23,787 bases of DNA from DASSBR01 sp035701285 (GTDB lineage: Bacteria; Pseudomonadota; Gammaproteobacteria; Natronospirales; DASSBR01), in assembly GCA_035701285.1 (NCBI GenBank), contig DASSNT010000055.1, positions 1 to 23,787 of the forward strand. The letters run 5' to 3'. Under the pieces are notes generated by a model. The model ran no database searches. It had not been told where the DNA came from and was given only the letters and a program-made list of their open reading frames with translations. Below are positions 9,162-16,225 of this stretch, piece by piece. A program made the position numbers and the translations under genes. Position 1 is the first letter of the stretch. Each line of letters opens with the position of its first letter.

Positions 9162-10517
9162 ATGGCAGAAACCAAAGAAGTAAAAGTTCCCGACATCGGT
9201 GATTTCGAGCAGGTCGATGTGATCGACGTGATGGTGGCCGAGGGCGATTCCATCGAGAAGGAAACGCCGCTGATTACGCTCGAAACCGATAAGGCCGCAA
9301 TGGATGTGCCGTCGCCGTTTGCCGGCAAAATCAAGTCGCTGAAAATCTCCACCGGCGACAAGGTCTCGGAAGGCGACGTCGTTGCAACGGTAGAACTCGA
9401 AGCTGCCGAGGCGCCGGAAGAAGGCGGAAAACCCGAGGCGGAGGAAGCGCCGGCCCAGGAAGAAGCCCGGGAAGAAAAGGCTGAGCCGGAGAAAGAGCCG
9501 GAGTCAAAATCCGAAGCGCCTGCAAAGGAGAAAAAGACCGAGGCCGAGCCGGCTGCGCCGCAAAAGCGGGAAGAACGGCATCCAGCTCCGGGCGAACTGC
9601 CGCCGATCAACGAAGCCAGCTTCGGCCAGGCGCATGCCAGCCCGTCTGTGCGCAGGTTTGCACGCGAGTTGGGTGTCGATCTCGGCCGCGTCGAAGGCTC
9701 GGGACGCAAGAACAGGATTACGCAGGACGACGTCAAAGCCTTCATCAAGCGCGTGATGGAAGGCGGCGGCGCAGGCGGCGGTGGCCTGCCGGCGATTCCG
9801 TCGGTGGATTTCTCTAAATTCGGCGAGATCGAGCGCAAGCCGCTCAGCCGCATCAAGAAAATCTCCGGCCCGCGCGTGCATGCGAGCTGGGTCAATCTGC
9901 CGCATGTTACGCAGCACGACGAGGCGGATGTCACCGATCTGGAGTCGGTGCGCAAGGCGCTCAAGCCGGAAGCCGAGGCGCATGGCGCCAAGCTCACGCC
10001 ACTGGCTTTTCTGATCAAGGCGTGCGTTGCCGCGCTGAAGGAATATCCCGACTTCAACAGCTCGCTCGATGCCGACGGCGAAACGCTGATTTACAAAAAG
10101 TACTTCCACATCGGCTTCGCAGTCGATACCGACGGCGGACTGGTGGTGCCGGTGATTCGCGACGCGGATCAGAAGAACCTGCTGGAAATTGCCGCGGCGC
10201 TGGGCGAACTGAGCGACAAGGCGCGCAAGGGCAAGCTCACCGCCAACGATATGCAGGGCGGCTGCTTCAGTATTTCCAGCCTCGGCAGTATCGGTGGCAC
10301 GGCGTTCACGCCGATCATCAATGCGCCGGAAGTGGCGATCCTGGGTGTGTCGCGTTCGTCGGTGAAGCCGGTATTCCAGAACGGCCAGTTCGTGCCGCGC
10401 ACGATGCTGCCGCTGTCGCTGTCCTACGATCACCGCGTGATCGATGGTGCGAGCGCCGCGCGCTTTACGCGCTTCCTGGCGGAGACGCTGCAGGGCATGA
10501 AAGGCCTGATTTTTTAG
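9162..10517 (+). CDS. aceF: Pyruvate dehydrogenase E2, dihydrolipoamide acetyltransferase
   Basis: Forms the core of the complex and transfers acetyl from lipoyllysine to CoA. Domains: one lipoyl domain (residues 1-80, modified Lys44 in LETDKAAMDV), a long Ala/Pro/Glu/Lys-rich linker (81-150), the peripheral subunit-binding domain (about 160-197, PSVRRFARELGVDL through QDDVKAFI), a Gly-rich hinge (201-208) and the catalytic domain (about 218-451) with His424 and Asp428 in LSYDHRVIDGA. With 451 residues and one lipoyl domain it is shorter than E. coli AceF (three lipoyl domains). It starts 5 bp after the aceE stop and has no strong ribosome site, so translation is probably coupled. Confidence 0.97.
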   Translation: MAETKEVKVPDIGDFEQVDVIDVMVAEGDSIEKETPLITLETDKAAMDVPSPFAGKIKSLKISTGDKVSEGDVVATVELEAAEAPEEGGKPEAEEAPAQEEAREEKAEPEKEPESKSEAPAKEKKTEAEPAAPQKREERHPAPGELPPINEASFGQAHASPSVRRFARELGVDLGRVEGSGRKNRITQDDVKAFIKRVMEGGGAGGGGLPAIPSVDFSKFGEIERKPLSRIKKISGPRVHASWVNLPHVTQHDEADVTDLESVRKALKPEAEAHGAKLTPLAFLIKACVAALKEYPDFNSSLDADGETLIYKKYFHIGFAVDTDGGLVVPVIRDADQKNLLEIAAALGELSDKARKGKLTANDMQGGCFSISSLGSIGGTAFTPIINAPEVAILGVSRSSVKPVFQNGQFVPRTMLPLSLSYDHRVIDGASAARFTRFLAETLQGMKGLIF

Positions 10518-10528
10518 CTTTTACTCCT

Positions 10529-12304
10529 ATGTCAAAAACAATCGAAATAAAAGTTCCGGATATCGGCGACTTTGAAAACGTCGACGTGATCGATGTAATA
10601 GTCAAGGAAGGCGACAAGGTCGCCGAGAACGACCCGCTGATCACGCTGGAAACCGACAAGGCTGCGATGGATGTACCGGCGCCCCAGGCGGGTACGATCC
10701 GAAGCATGAAGATTTCGGGTGGCGACAAGGTGTCCCAAGGCGACGTGGTTCTGACGCTTGAAGTGGCGGACGAAGAGCAGGAGGCACCTGCCGGGGAGGA
10801 GAACGAGAAGCCGAAGCAAACCGAAAAAGCGCCGGAGGCAGCGAAAGAAGAGTCGAAGCCTGAACCGAAGCAAGCCGATGAATACGATGGCAAGGTCGAT
10901 CAGGAATGCGACGTGCTGGTGCTTGGTTCCGGCCCCGGAGGTTATACGGCCGCGTTTCGCGCCGCCGATCTCGGCCAGAAAGTCGTGCTTGTCGAACGCT
11001 ACGACAGCCTGGGCGGCGTTTGTCTGAACGTCGGCTGCATTCCGTCGAAGGCCTTGCTGCACGTCGCCAAGGTCATCGAGGAGACGCACTTCTTTGCCGA
11101 ACACGGCGTGAAGTTCGGCGAACCCAAAATTGAAACCGGCGCGCTGCGCGAGTGGAAAAACAGCGTGGTCGGCAAGTTGACCGGAGGCCTTGTCGGGCTG
11201 GCCAAGCGCCGCAAGGTAAGCGTCGTTCATGGCACCGGGCAGTTCGTCTCGCCGCATCACGTTGAGGTGGATCGCAACGACGGCAAGACGGTGGTTCGCT
11301 TTAACAAGGCGATCATAGCGGCTGGTTCGGAAGCCGCCATGTTGCCCAATTTGCCCGATGACAAGCGCATCATGACGTCCACCGGCGCGCTCGAACTCGA
11401 AGAGTTGCCGGAGCGGATGCTGGTCATTGGCGGCGGCATCATCGGCCTCGAAATGGCGACGGTTTACGATGCCCTCGGCGTCAAGATTTCGGTCGTCGAA
11501 ATGACCGGCGAGTTGATGCCCGGCGCAGACCGCGCGATCGTCAAGCCGCTGGAAAAACGCATTCGCAAGCGCTACGAAAATATCCTGCTGAACACGAAGG
11601 TCAGCAAGGTGGAAGCGACGAAGCAGGGTATTAAAGTCAGCTTCGAAGGCAAAGACGCGCCGAAGCCACAGGTTTACGGCCGCGTGCTGGTTGCTGTCGG
11701 GCGGCACCCGAACGGCGGCCGCGTCGGCGCGGACAAAGCCGGCGTCAAGGTCGACGAGCGCGGTTTCATACCTACCGATAAGCAGCAGCGCACCAACGTC
11801 GGCCACATCTTCGCGATTGGCGATATCACCAAGGCGCCATTGCTGGCGCATAAGGCGACTCACGAAGGCAAGGTCGCGGCGGAAGTCGCGGCTGGCGAGA
11901 AGTCGGCATTCGACGCCCGGGTGATCCCGTCGGTCGCCTACACCGACCCGGAAATCGCCTGGGTCGGCATGACGGAAGCGGAAGCGAAAGACCAGGGGAT
12001 CGATCTCGGCATCGGCGAATTCCCGTGGGCCGCCAACGGCCGCTCGCTGGCGATGGGCCGGGACGACGGCCTGACCCGCATTTACTTCGACAACAAGAAC
12101 GGCCGCATCATCGGCGCGGGCATCGCCGGTACCGGAGCCGGAGACCTGATTTCGGAACTGGCGCTGGCGATTGAAATGGGCGCCGACGCCGCGGATGTGG
12201 CGTTGACGATTCATCCGCATCCAACCACCTCCGAGACAGTCGCCATGGCGGCGGAAGCGTATGAGGGGACCCTGACGGACCTGTATGCTCCGAAGAAACG
12301 CTAG
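10529..12304 (+). CDS. lpdA: Dihydrolipoamide dehydrogenase (E3) with N-terminal lipoyl domain
   Basis: E3 reoxidises dihydrolipoamide using FAD and NAD+. The 591-aa protein is longer than standard E3 (about 475) because residues 1-80 form a lipoyl domain (Lys44 in LETDKAAMDV) very similar to that of the adjacent E2. A charged linker follows (82-120), then the E3 body: FAD motif GSGPGG (133-138), redox disulfide Cys165-Cys170 (GGVCLNVGCIPSK), NAD motif VIGGGIIGLEMA, and His564 with Glu569 in HPHPTTSE. The ATG at 10529 is 11 bp after aceF; the same frame is open upstream through aceF, but that part is a shadow. The stop overlaps the alkB stop in a shared CTAG. Confidence 0.97.
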   Translation: MSKTIEIKVPDIGDFENVDVIDVIVKEGDKVAENDPLITLETDKAAMDVPAPQAGTIRSMKISGGDKVSQGDVVLTLEVADEEQEAPAGEENEKPKQTEKAPEAAKEESKPEPKQADEYDGKVDQECDVLVLGSGPGGYTAAFRAADLGQKVVLVERYDSLGGVCLNVGCIPSKALLHVAKVIEETHFFAEHGVKFGEPKIETGALREWKNSVVGKLTGGLVGLAKRRKVSVVHGTGQFVSPHHVEVDRNDGKTVVRFNKAIIAAGSEAAMLPNLPDDKRIMTSTGALELEELPERMLVIGGGIIGLEMATVYDALGVKISVVEMTGELMPGADRAIVKPLEKRIRKRYENILLNTKVSKVEATKQGIKVSFEGKDAPKPQVYGRVLVAVGRHPNGGRVGADKAGVKVDERGFIPTDKQQRTNVGHIFAIGDITKAPLLAHKATHEGKVAAEVAAGEKSAFDARVIPSVAYTDPEIAWVGMTEAEAKDQGIDLGIGEFPWAANGRSLAMGRDDGLTRIYFDNKNGRIIGAGIAGTGAGDLISELALAIEMGADAADVALTIHPHPTTSETVAMAAEAYEGTLTDLYAPKKR

Positions 12305-12945
12305 CTTGCTTTCCGAAACGTCAGGTTGATTCGATAAGGCCCCACCAGCGGGTGGTCGCCGGCTTCAATCGGCTTGATGCCGTGGTAGATAAGCCGCGAC
12401 GGCCCGCCGAAAACGATTACATCGCCGTCGTTGAGCTGGATCTGACGTGTCGGCCCCTTGCGGATCTGGCCTCCGATCAGAAAGATGGCCGGCAACCCCA
12501 GCGACACCGACACGATCGGCTGGTCGAAGTCGCGCTCATCGCGGTCCTGATGAAGGCTCAGCCGGGTGCCGGGCTCATAACGATTGATCAAGCAGACGTC
12601 CGGCGCAAATCCATCAAATCCAGCGAGCGCCGCGGCGCCCGCAGCCAGCTTTTCCAACACCGCCGGCATTGCGGGCCACGGCTGGCCGGTTTCGGGATCG
12701 GTCGGCGAGTAGCGGTAACCATGGCGGTCCGAAACCCAGCCATATTGCCCGCAGTTGGTCATCGCGACCGACATCATCTGTCCGCCCGGCGTGCGCATCC
12801 GTCGCAGCGGCGCGGCTTCGATCAGCCGGTCGATCGGCGCGATCAGATCTGCCGCCGGGGCAAATGCCCGCAGCAACGCCATGCCGTCGGCCAGCACTTC
12901 GACGTTGTTTTGCGGGCCAGCGCCGTTGAACAGATCCTGCGTCAT
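12301..12945 (-). CDS. alkB: Alpha-ketoglutarate-dependent DNA/RNA dealkylase AlkB
   Basis: Removes methyl lesions such as 1-meA and 3-meC from nucleic acids by Fe(II)/2-oxoglutarate oxidation. The frame from ATG 12978 gives 225 aa; in that numbering Asn132 and Tyr134 (LINRYEPG), His143 and Asp145 (LSLHQDRDE), His199 (IYHG), Arg216 and Arg222 (RINLTFR) match the E. coli AlkB ligands with a constant offset of 12. This argues for the internal ATG at 12945 (214 aa, MTQDLFNG), close to the E. coli N-terminus. Starts at 12960 or 12978 remain possible. A candidate promoter (-35 TTGAAT 13009-13014, -10 TATCGT 12987-12992, 16-bp spacing) fits the shorter start, because it would leave almost no leader before 12978. 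Convergent with lpdA. Confidence 0.95.
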   Translation of the reverse strand: MTQDLFNGAGPQNNVEVLADGMALLRAFAPAADLIAPIDRLIEAAPLRRMRTPGGQMMSVAMTNCGQYGWVSDRHGYRYSPTDPETGQPWPAMPAVLEKLAAGAAALAGFDGFAPDVCLINRYEPGTRLSLHQDRDERDFDQPIVSVSLGLPAIFLIGGQIRKGPTRQIQLNDGDVIVFGGPSRLIYHGIKPIEAGDHPLVGPYRINLTFRKAS

Positions 12946-12986
12946 CGAACCATCATACATGGCGGCATCATCCATCATTTTCCGTT

Positions 12987-13014
12987 ACGATAGGTGTATT
13001 GAATCGGGATTCAA
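12987..13014 (-). promoter_or_regulatory. Putative alkB promoter
   Basis: On the minus strand TTGAAT (13009-13014) and TATCGT (12987-12992) are separated by 16 bp. The -35 lies inside the 12999-13014 palindrome, so a bound regulator would block it. Confidence 0.4.
12999..13014. promoter_or_regulatory. 16-bp palindrome between alkB and the membrane hydrolase gene
   Basis: TTGAATCGGGATTCAA is a perfect 7-2-7 inverted repeat in the divergent gap. It overlaps the candidate alkB -35 and abuts the AAGGA ribosome site of the plus-strand leader ORF, so it is well placed to control both directions. The cognate regulator is unknown. Confidence 0.45.
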
Positions 13015-13023
13015 GGAACGATC

Positions 13024-13080
13024 ATGGAAGCGACAAGGATCGTCGCAGTCGGATCCGTCTGCACCCCGCGCCAGCCATGA
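13024..13080 (+). CDS. 18-residue upstream ORF coupled to the membrane hydrolase gene
   Basis: ATG at 13024 is preceded by AAGGA with six-base spacing, the best ribosome site in this gap. It encodes MEATRIVAVGSVCTPRQP and ends in a TGA that overlaps the ATG of the downstream gene (ATGA at 13077-13080). The downstream gene has no ribosome site of its own, so this short ORF may deliver ribosomes to it. I see no attenuator-like codon run. It could instead be a chance ORF if the downstream gene starts elsewhere. Confidence 0.5.
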   Translation: MEATRIVAVGSVCTPRQP

Positions 13081-14756
13081 AGGTGCGCGGCAATCAACCC
13101 TATTCTTCTATCGCCTTGTTTGCGCTGCCCGTTGGCGCGACGGTCGTAGAAGCCATCATCCTGCAGGCGCTGGGATTCAGTTCCGCGCTTCCGCTTGCAC
13201 CGCAGCTGTCGGCGCCGGCGCCCTTCGGCGTGTTCCACGATTTGCGCTGGGTCTGGACCTACGCGTGGTCCTGGTGGAGCGTCGCGTGGCAGCTCATCGC
13301 GTTGCTCGCCTTTCGATCCATTTTCGATACGCTGGTCATCGCCTCTGCCTGGCCCCGCGACCACGACCGCCCAGGTCTGTTCACGTTGTGGCGGCGCAGT
13401 CTGATTTACGTCGTGATCGGGATCGTCGTCATGTCGCCGTGGGCAACGCTGACATTCGCGGCTGGCGTGACGTCCGACGGGTGGTTCATGCTGGCCGCGA
13501 TTATTGCATCCTTGATCACCGCGCTCGTGATGCCCGCCGGCATCATTACCGGCGATTGGTGGCGGCGCATCCTGCCCTGGCGCACGATGCCGCACGTGTT
13601 GCTCGCGTGGTTGACGCTGATGCTGGCAGCGCTGGCGATCACCTTCAGCCCGGCGTGGTTCACGGTAATTATCGCGGCGGCCGCGGGCGCCATCAATGCG
13701 GTCCTGTGGCGGCGCATCGTGGTCAGCGTAATCGAGGCGGGGGCGCCGCGACATACGATTCCGATTGCGCCTATCGCTATCGTCGTGGTGATCGGTGGCT
13801 TCATTGCCGGCGGCGGCTACCTGTACGGTAATTCGAACGGCTCGAACAACAGCAAGAACAAGAACGCGACGCTCAAGAATGATCTTGCGCCACAGCCGGC
13901 GGCGGCTTCAAACGGCAAGCCCGTCATTTTCGTCAACGGTTACGGCACCCGCTATGACGGCCGCCAGTACAAGCTGTTCGGCGCGGGCATCGCGAGTTGG
14001 TACTACTCCTACAACGGTATTAACGCCCAGGGCCAGCCGAAGCCGTACGGTCCGCAGGACACGCACCAGTCGCTGTCAGTGAGCGCGGGCTTTCTGGAAT
14101 TCCAGGTGAATTACCTCCACGAGACGACGGGCCGCCCGATCACCATCATCGCCGAGAGCGAAGGCACGATGGTGGCACGTAAGTACTTCGCGATGAACCC
14201 TTCGCCGCCGGTGGATATGTATATTCAGAGCAGTCCGCTGATTCGGCCGTCACGCGTTTATTATCCGCCGGCCGGGCAGCAGGGCTTCGGCCTGGTCGCC
14301 GGTTGGGAGGCTCGCGAAATCATGACGCTTGTCCGGATGGAAAGTCCGGCGTTCCAGGATTACGCCGACATGCCGTTTCTGCGTTCGATGGTTCAGAGCG
14401 CGCCGCTGCTGCGCGACCAGACGCTGTGTCCGATTCCGGGCGTGCGGACGTTCATGTTTATTCCGTTGCAGGCGGCGATGATAGCTGAGCGCGCACCGCT
14501 GGCACGCATCCCATGGGTGACGCTGCCGGGCTGGCATACCACGCTGTTGCGACGCGGAGCCGTTCAGCAGGATGTGCGCCAGTTGCTGCGAACGGGCGAG
14601 TTGGCGCATCGGCCGGGTTGGACTTTTGCATTCCAGTTGATTCGCGGGGCGGGCGCCGCATGGCAGTCGCCGGCCTTGCCGTTGAATTTAAGGCCGGAGT
14701 GGCATGCGGCGCCAAATTCGGATCCGGCCTTCGGCCATTTTGTGTGTCCACGCTAA
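13077..14756 (+). CDS. Polytopic membrane protein with C-terminal alpha/beta-hydrolase-like domain
   Basis: I do not recognise this as a named family. The 559-aa protein (from ATG 13077) has a membrane half with hydrophobic segments near residues 11-35, 58-80, 107-130, 135-157, 172-190, 193-212 and 228-247. A Gly/Asn/Lys-rich linker (about 248-270) leads into a soluble half. That half begins with GKPVIFVNGYGTR, resembling the first strand and oxyanion loop of lipases. It contains IIAESEGTMVARKY, a nucleophile-elbow-like motif with Ser361, and GWHTTLL with His487 as a possible catalytic base. The acid residue is not assigned. A lipase/esterase-like activity is inference. A TTG at 12999 would add 26 residues but lacks a ribosome site. 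The host-attachment gene follows 14 bp downstream. Confidence 0.8.
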   Translation: MKVRGNQPYSSIALFALPVGATVVEAIILQALGFSSALPLAPQLSAPAPFGVFHDLRWVWTYAWSWWSVAWQLIALLAFRSIFDTLVIASAWPRDHDRPGLFTLWRRSLIYVVIGIVVMSPWATLTFAAGVTSDGWFMLAAIIASLITALVMPAGIITGDWWRRILPWRTMPHVLLAWLTLMLAALAITFSPAWFTVIIAAAAGAINAVLWRRIVVSVIEAGAPRHTIPIAPIAIVVVIGGFIAGGGYLYGNSNGSNNSKNKNATLKNDLAPQPAAASNGKPVIFVNGYGTRYDGRQYKLFGAGIASWYYSYNGINAQGQPKPYGPQDTHQSLSVSAGFLEFQVNYLHETTGRPITIIAESEGTMVARKYFAMNPSPPVDMYIQSSPLIRPSRVYYPPAGQQGFGLVAGWEAREIMTLVRMESPAFQDYADMPFLRSMVQSAPLLRDQTLCPIPGVRTFMFIPLQAAMIAERAPLARIPWVTLPGWHTTLLRRGAVQQDVRQLLRTGELAHRPGWTFAFQLIRGAGAAWQSPALPLNLRPEWHAAPNSDPAFGHFVCPR

Positions 14757-14770
14757 TGACAGGAGTCGCC

Positions 14771-15211
14771 ATGACTAAAAGATGGATCGTCGTCGCTGAC
14801 AGTGCCCGCGCGCGAATATTCGAAGCGGGGCGCGGAAGCGAGTTGAACGAGATTGAAGATTTGTCGCATCCGGAGTCGCGTTTGCATGAAGGCGATCTCC
14901 GCACGGGCGCCACCGGCAGCCGTCAGCAGCGGATGCCGACCGCGCGCAGCGCGAGCGGCCCGACGACGCCTGCGCATGACAAGCACACGGAAGGGTTTGC
15001 GCGTGACATCTCGCGATACCTCGACGATGCCCGCCACCGCGGGCGGTTTGAGGAGCTGATTGTTGCCGCCGCGCCGGCGGTGCTGGGCGAGTTACGCGAC
15101 CATCTCAATGCCGCAACGCGTGCATGCATTACGCGCGAGATCGACAAGAACTGGGCGCAGCAGTCCCGGGAAGAGATTGAACAGGATATTGAGAAGGTTC
15201 TGACGCAGTAA
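14771..15211 (+). CDS. Host attachment family protein
   Basis: 146-aa protein of the family named for Agrobacterium 'protein required for attachment to host cells'. The hallmark N-terminus WIVVADSARARIFEAG (residues 5-20) is present, followed by the family's ELNEIEDLSHPESRLHEGDL, an Arg/Ser-rich middle (50-65), and a C-terminal FEELIVAAAPAVLGELRDHL segment. The fold is thought to resemble release-factor-like domains; molecular function is unclear, and the attachment role need not apply here. No signal peptide, so cytoplasmic. AGGAG six bases before the ATG at 14771 decides the start over the in-frame ATG at 14756, which overlaps the hydrolase stop. Probably cotranscribed with the hydrolase gene. 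Confidence 0.85.
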   Translation: MTKRWIVVADSARARIFEAGRGSELNEIEDLSHPESRLHEGDLRTGATGSRQQRMPTARSASGPTTPAHDKHTEGFARDISRYLDDARHRGRFEELIVAAAPAVLGELRDHLNAATRACITREIDKNWAQQSREEIEQDIEKVLTQ

Positions 15212-15224
15212 CGGCTTCGTTGCC

Positions 15225-15335
15225 GGCGCCCACTCCGGTAGCGCTTTTCAGGGACGCCGTAAATACATCCCTGTAGGCTCCGGGTTCGGCATCCTGCCTC
15301 ACACGCCCCTGAAAACCGCTACCGGAGCGTGCGCC
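15225..15335 (+). repeat. Structured dispersed repeat, copy 1
   Basis: 111-bp element between the convergent ends of the host-attachment gene (stop 15211) and the exported-protein gene (stop 15357). Outer arms CTCCGGTAGCG and CGCTACCGGAG pair, as do TTTTCAGGG and CCCTGAAAA, and the terminal GGCGC/GCGCC closes the stem. The centre carries the shared core GACGCCGTRAATACATCCCT plus GTAGGCT, a TACA-TCCC-TGTA hairpin, and a GGCA-TCC-TGCC hairpin. It may also act as a bidirectional terminator. Confidence 0.85.
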
Positions 15336-15356
15336 TGCGATGTGGCTGCTTGGCGG

Positions 15357-16145
15357 TTATCTCGCAGGTTTCCATTCCAGCGCCGTCACCGCATCCAGCG
15401 GCTGCCATTCGCCATTCTTTTTGATTTTGGGTGTCGTCCGGCCGGTGTACTGGATGATCTCACCTGTGTTCTTGTCGAAGGTGAAATAAACCGGGTCCAC
15501 AAGCAGGCCGATAAAGAAGCTCGACGGGTCCATCTTGATGTGCACGACTTGCCGCCCGTTCCAGTTGTCCTCGCCGGACTTCGTCAGGCTGAATCCGACC
15601 GTCTCCAGCCGTGGAATGACAAGGTAGCGGACGTTCAATGTCTGGCCCGCCATCAGGTCGCTCCAGTGTGCCTGCATGTAGTCGGTAATGTCGTCATTGA
15701 TGACGGTGGGGCCGCTGAGATTTTCAGTGCTCGTTTTGGTATTCCCGCCGTTCGTGTAGCTGAACTTGACGGTGCCCTGGCCGGCGAACGCGTCGCCGTC
15801 GATCTTGAGGCTGCCGTGGGCGCCGATCTGCTTTTCGTTCAACTGGTAGGAAACAAGATCGCCATTGCGATAGGTGGCGGTTTCGACCGCCGCGACCCGG
15901 CCGTCTGGATACGTATAGGTTCTGGTGATGTCGAGCTCCTCACCATTCCGCGTGGCGGTGCGGCGGAAATTGTAAAGGAGCTGCGGCTGTTTCGAGCCCT
16001 GGCTGTATACCCTGCCGACGAGTACCTCGTTCGCGTGGTCGCCGGCGGCCGCGGAAGCGTCCCCGGCCGGCTGCGCGGCGGACGCTGGCTGCAGCAGCAG
16101 TGCGCCGAGCGAGAGCAGGATGACGGAAGCAGCATTCTTGAACAT
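15357..16145 (-). CDS. Exported protein of unknown function
   Basis: I do not recognise the family with confidence; the all-beta look and length resemble periplasmic DUF3108-type proteins. The 262-aa protein begins with Lys then a hydrophobic stretch (residues 5-20) and a PASA-A signal-peptidase I site near residue 23, followed by a low-complexity Ala/Gly/Asp segment. The mature part is rich in alternating polar/hydrophobic strands (TRTYTYPDGRVAAVETATY, GTVKFSYTNGG) and ends with FTFDKNTGEIIQYTGRTTPKIKKNGEW. I chose the ATG at 16145 because it gives a clean signal peptide and has AAGGG six bases upstream; the frame stays open 63 codons further upstream without a signal. Located downstream of ettA (80-bp gap), with repeat copy 1 after its stop. 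Confidence 0.8.
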   Translation of the reverse strand: MFKNAASVILLSLGALLLQPASAAQPAGDASAAAGDHANEVLVGRVYSQGSKQPQLLYNFRRTATRNGEELDITRTYTYPDGRVAAVETATYRNGDLVSYQLNEKQIGAHGSLKIDGDAFAGQGTVKFSYTNGGNTKTSTENLSGPTVINDDITDYMQAHWSDLMAGQTLNVRYLVIPRLETVGFSLTKSGEDNWNGRQVVHIKMDPSSFFIGLLVDPVYFTFDKNTGEIIQYTGRTTPKIKKNGEWQPLDAVTALEWKPAR

Positions 16146-16154
16146 GTTATGGCC

Positions 16155-16178
16155 CTTCAAGCGAATCCTTCCTTGAAG
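16155..16178 (-). promoter_or_regulatory. Leader hairpin touching the ribosome site of the exported protein
   Basis: CTTCAAG (16155-16161) and CTTGAAG (16172-16178) form a 7-bp stem with a 10-nt loop in the mRNA leader. The 3' arm on the mRNA runs into the AAGGG ribosome site, so the hairpin could partly mask it. Confidence 0.35.
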
Positions 16179-16225
16179 CATAGTACATAAACTGCAAGGG
16201 GCGATAGAACATTCACAACATCGCG

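Noticed and set aside
10022..10528. N-terminal extension of lpdA into aceF
   Set aside because: The frame is open, but this stretch is out-of-frame aceF sequence. The family N-terminus begins at the ATG at 10529.
10532..12220. 562-codon minus-strand open frame opposite lpdA
   Set aside because: Antisense shadow; no recognisable domain, while the plus frame has all E3 motifs.
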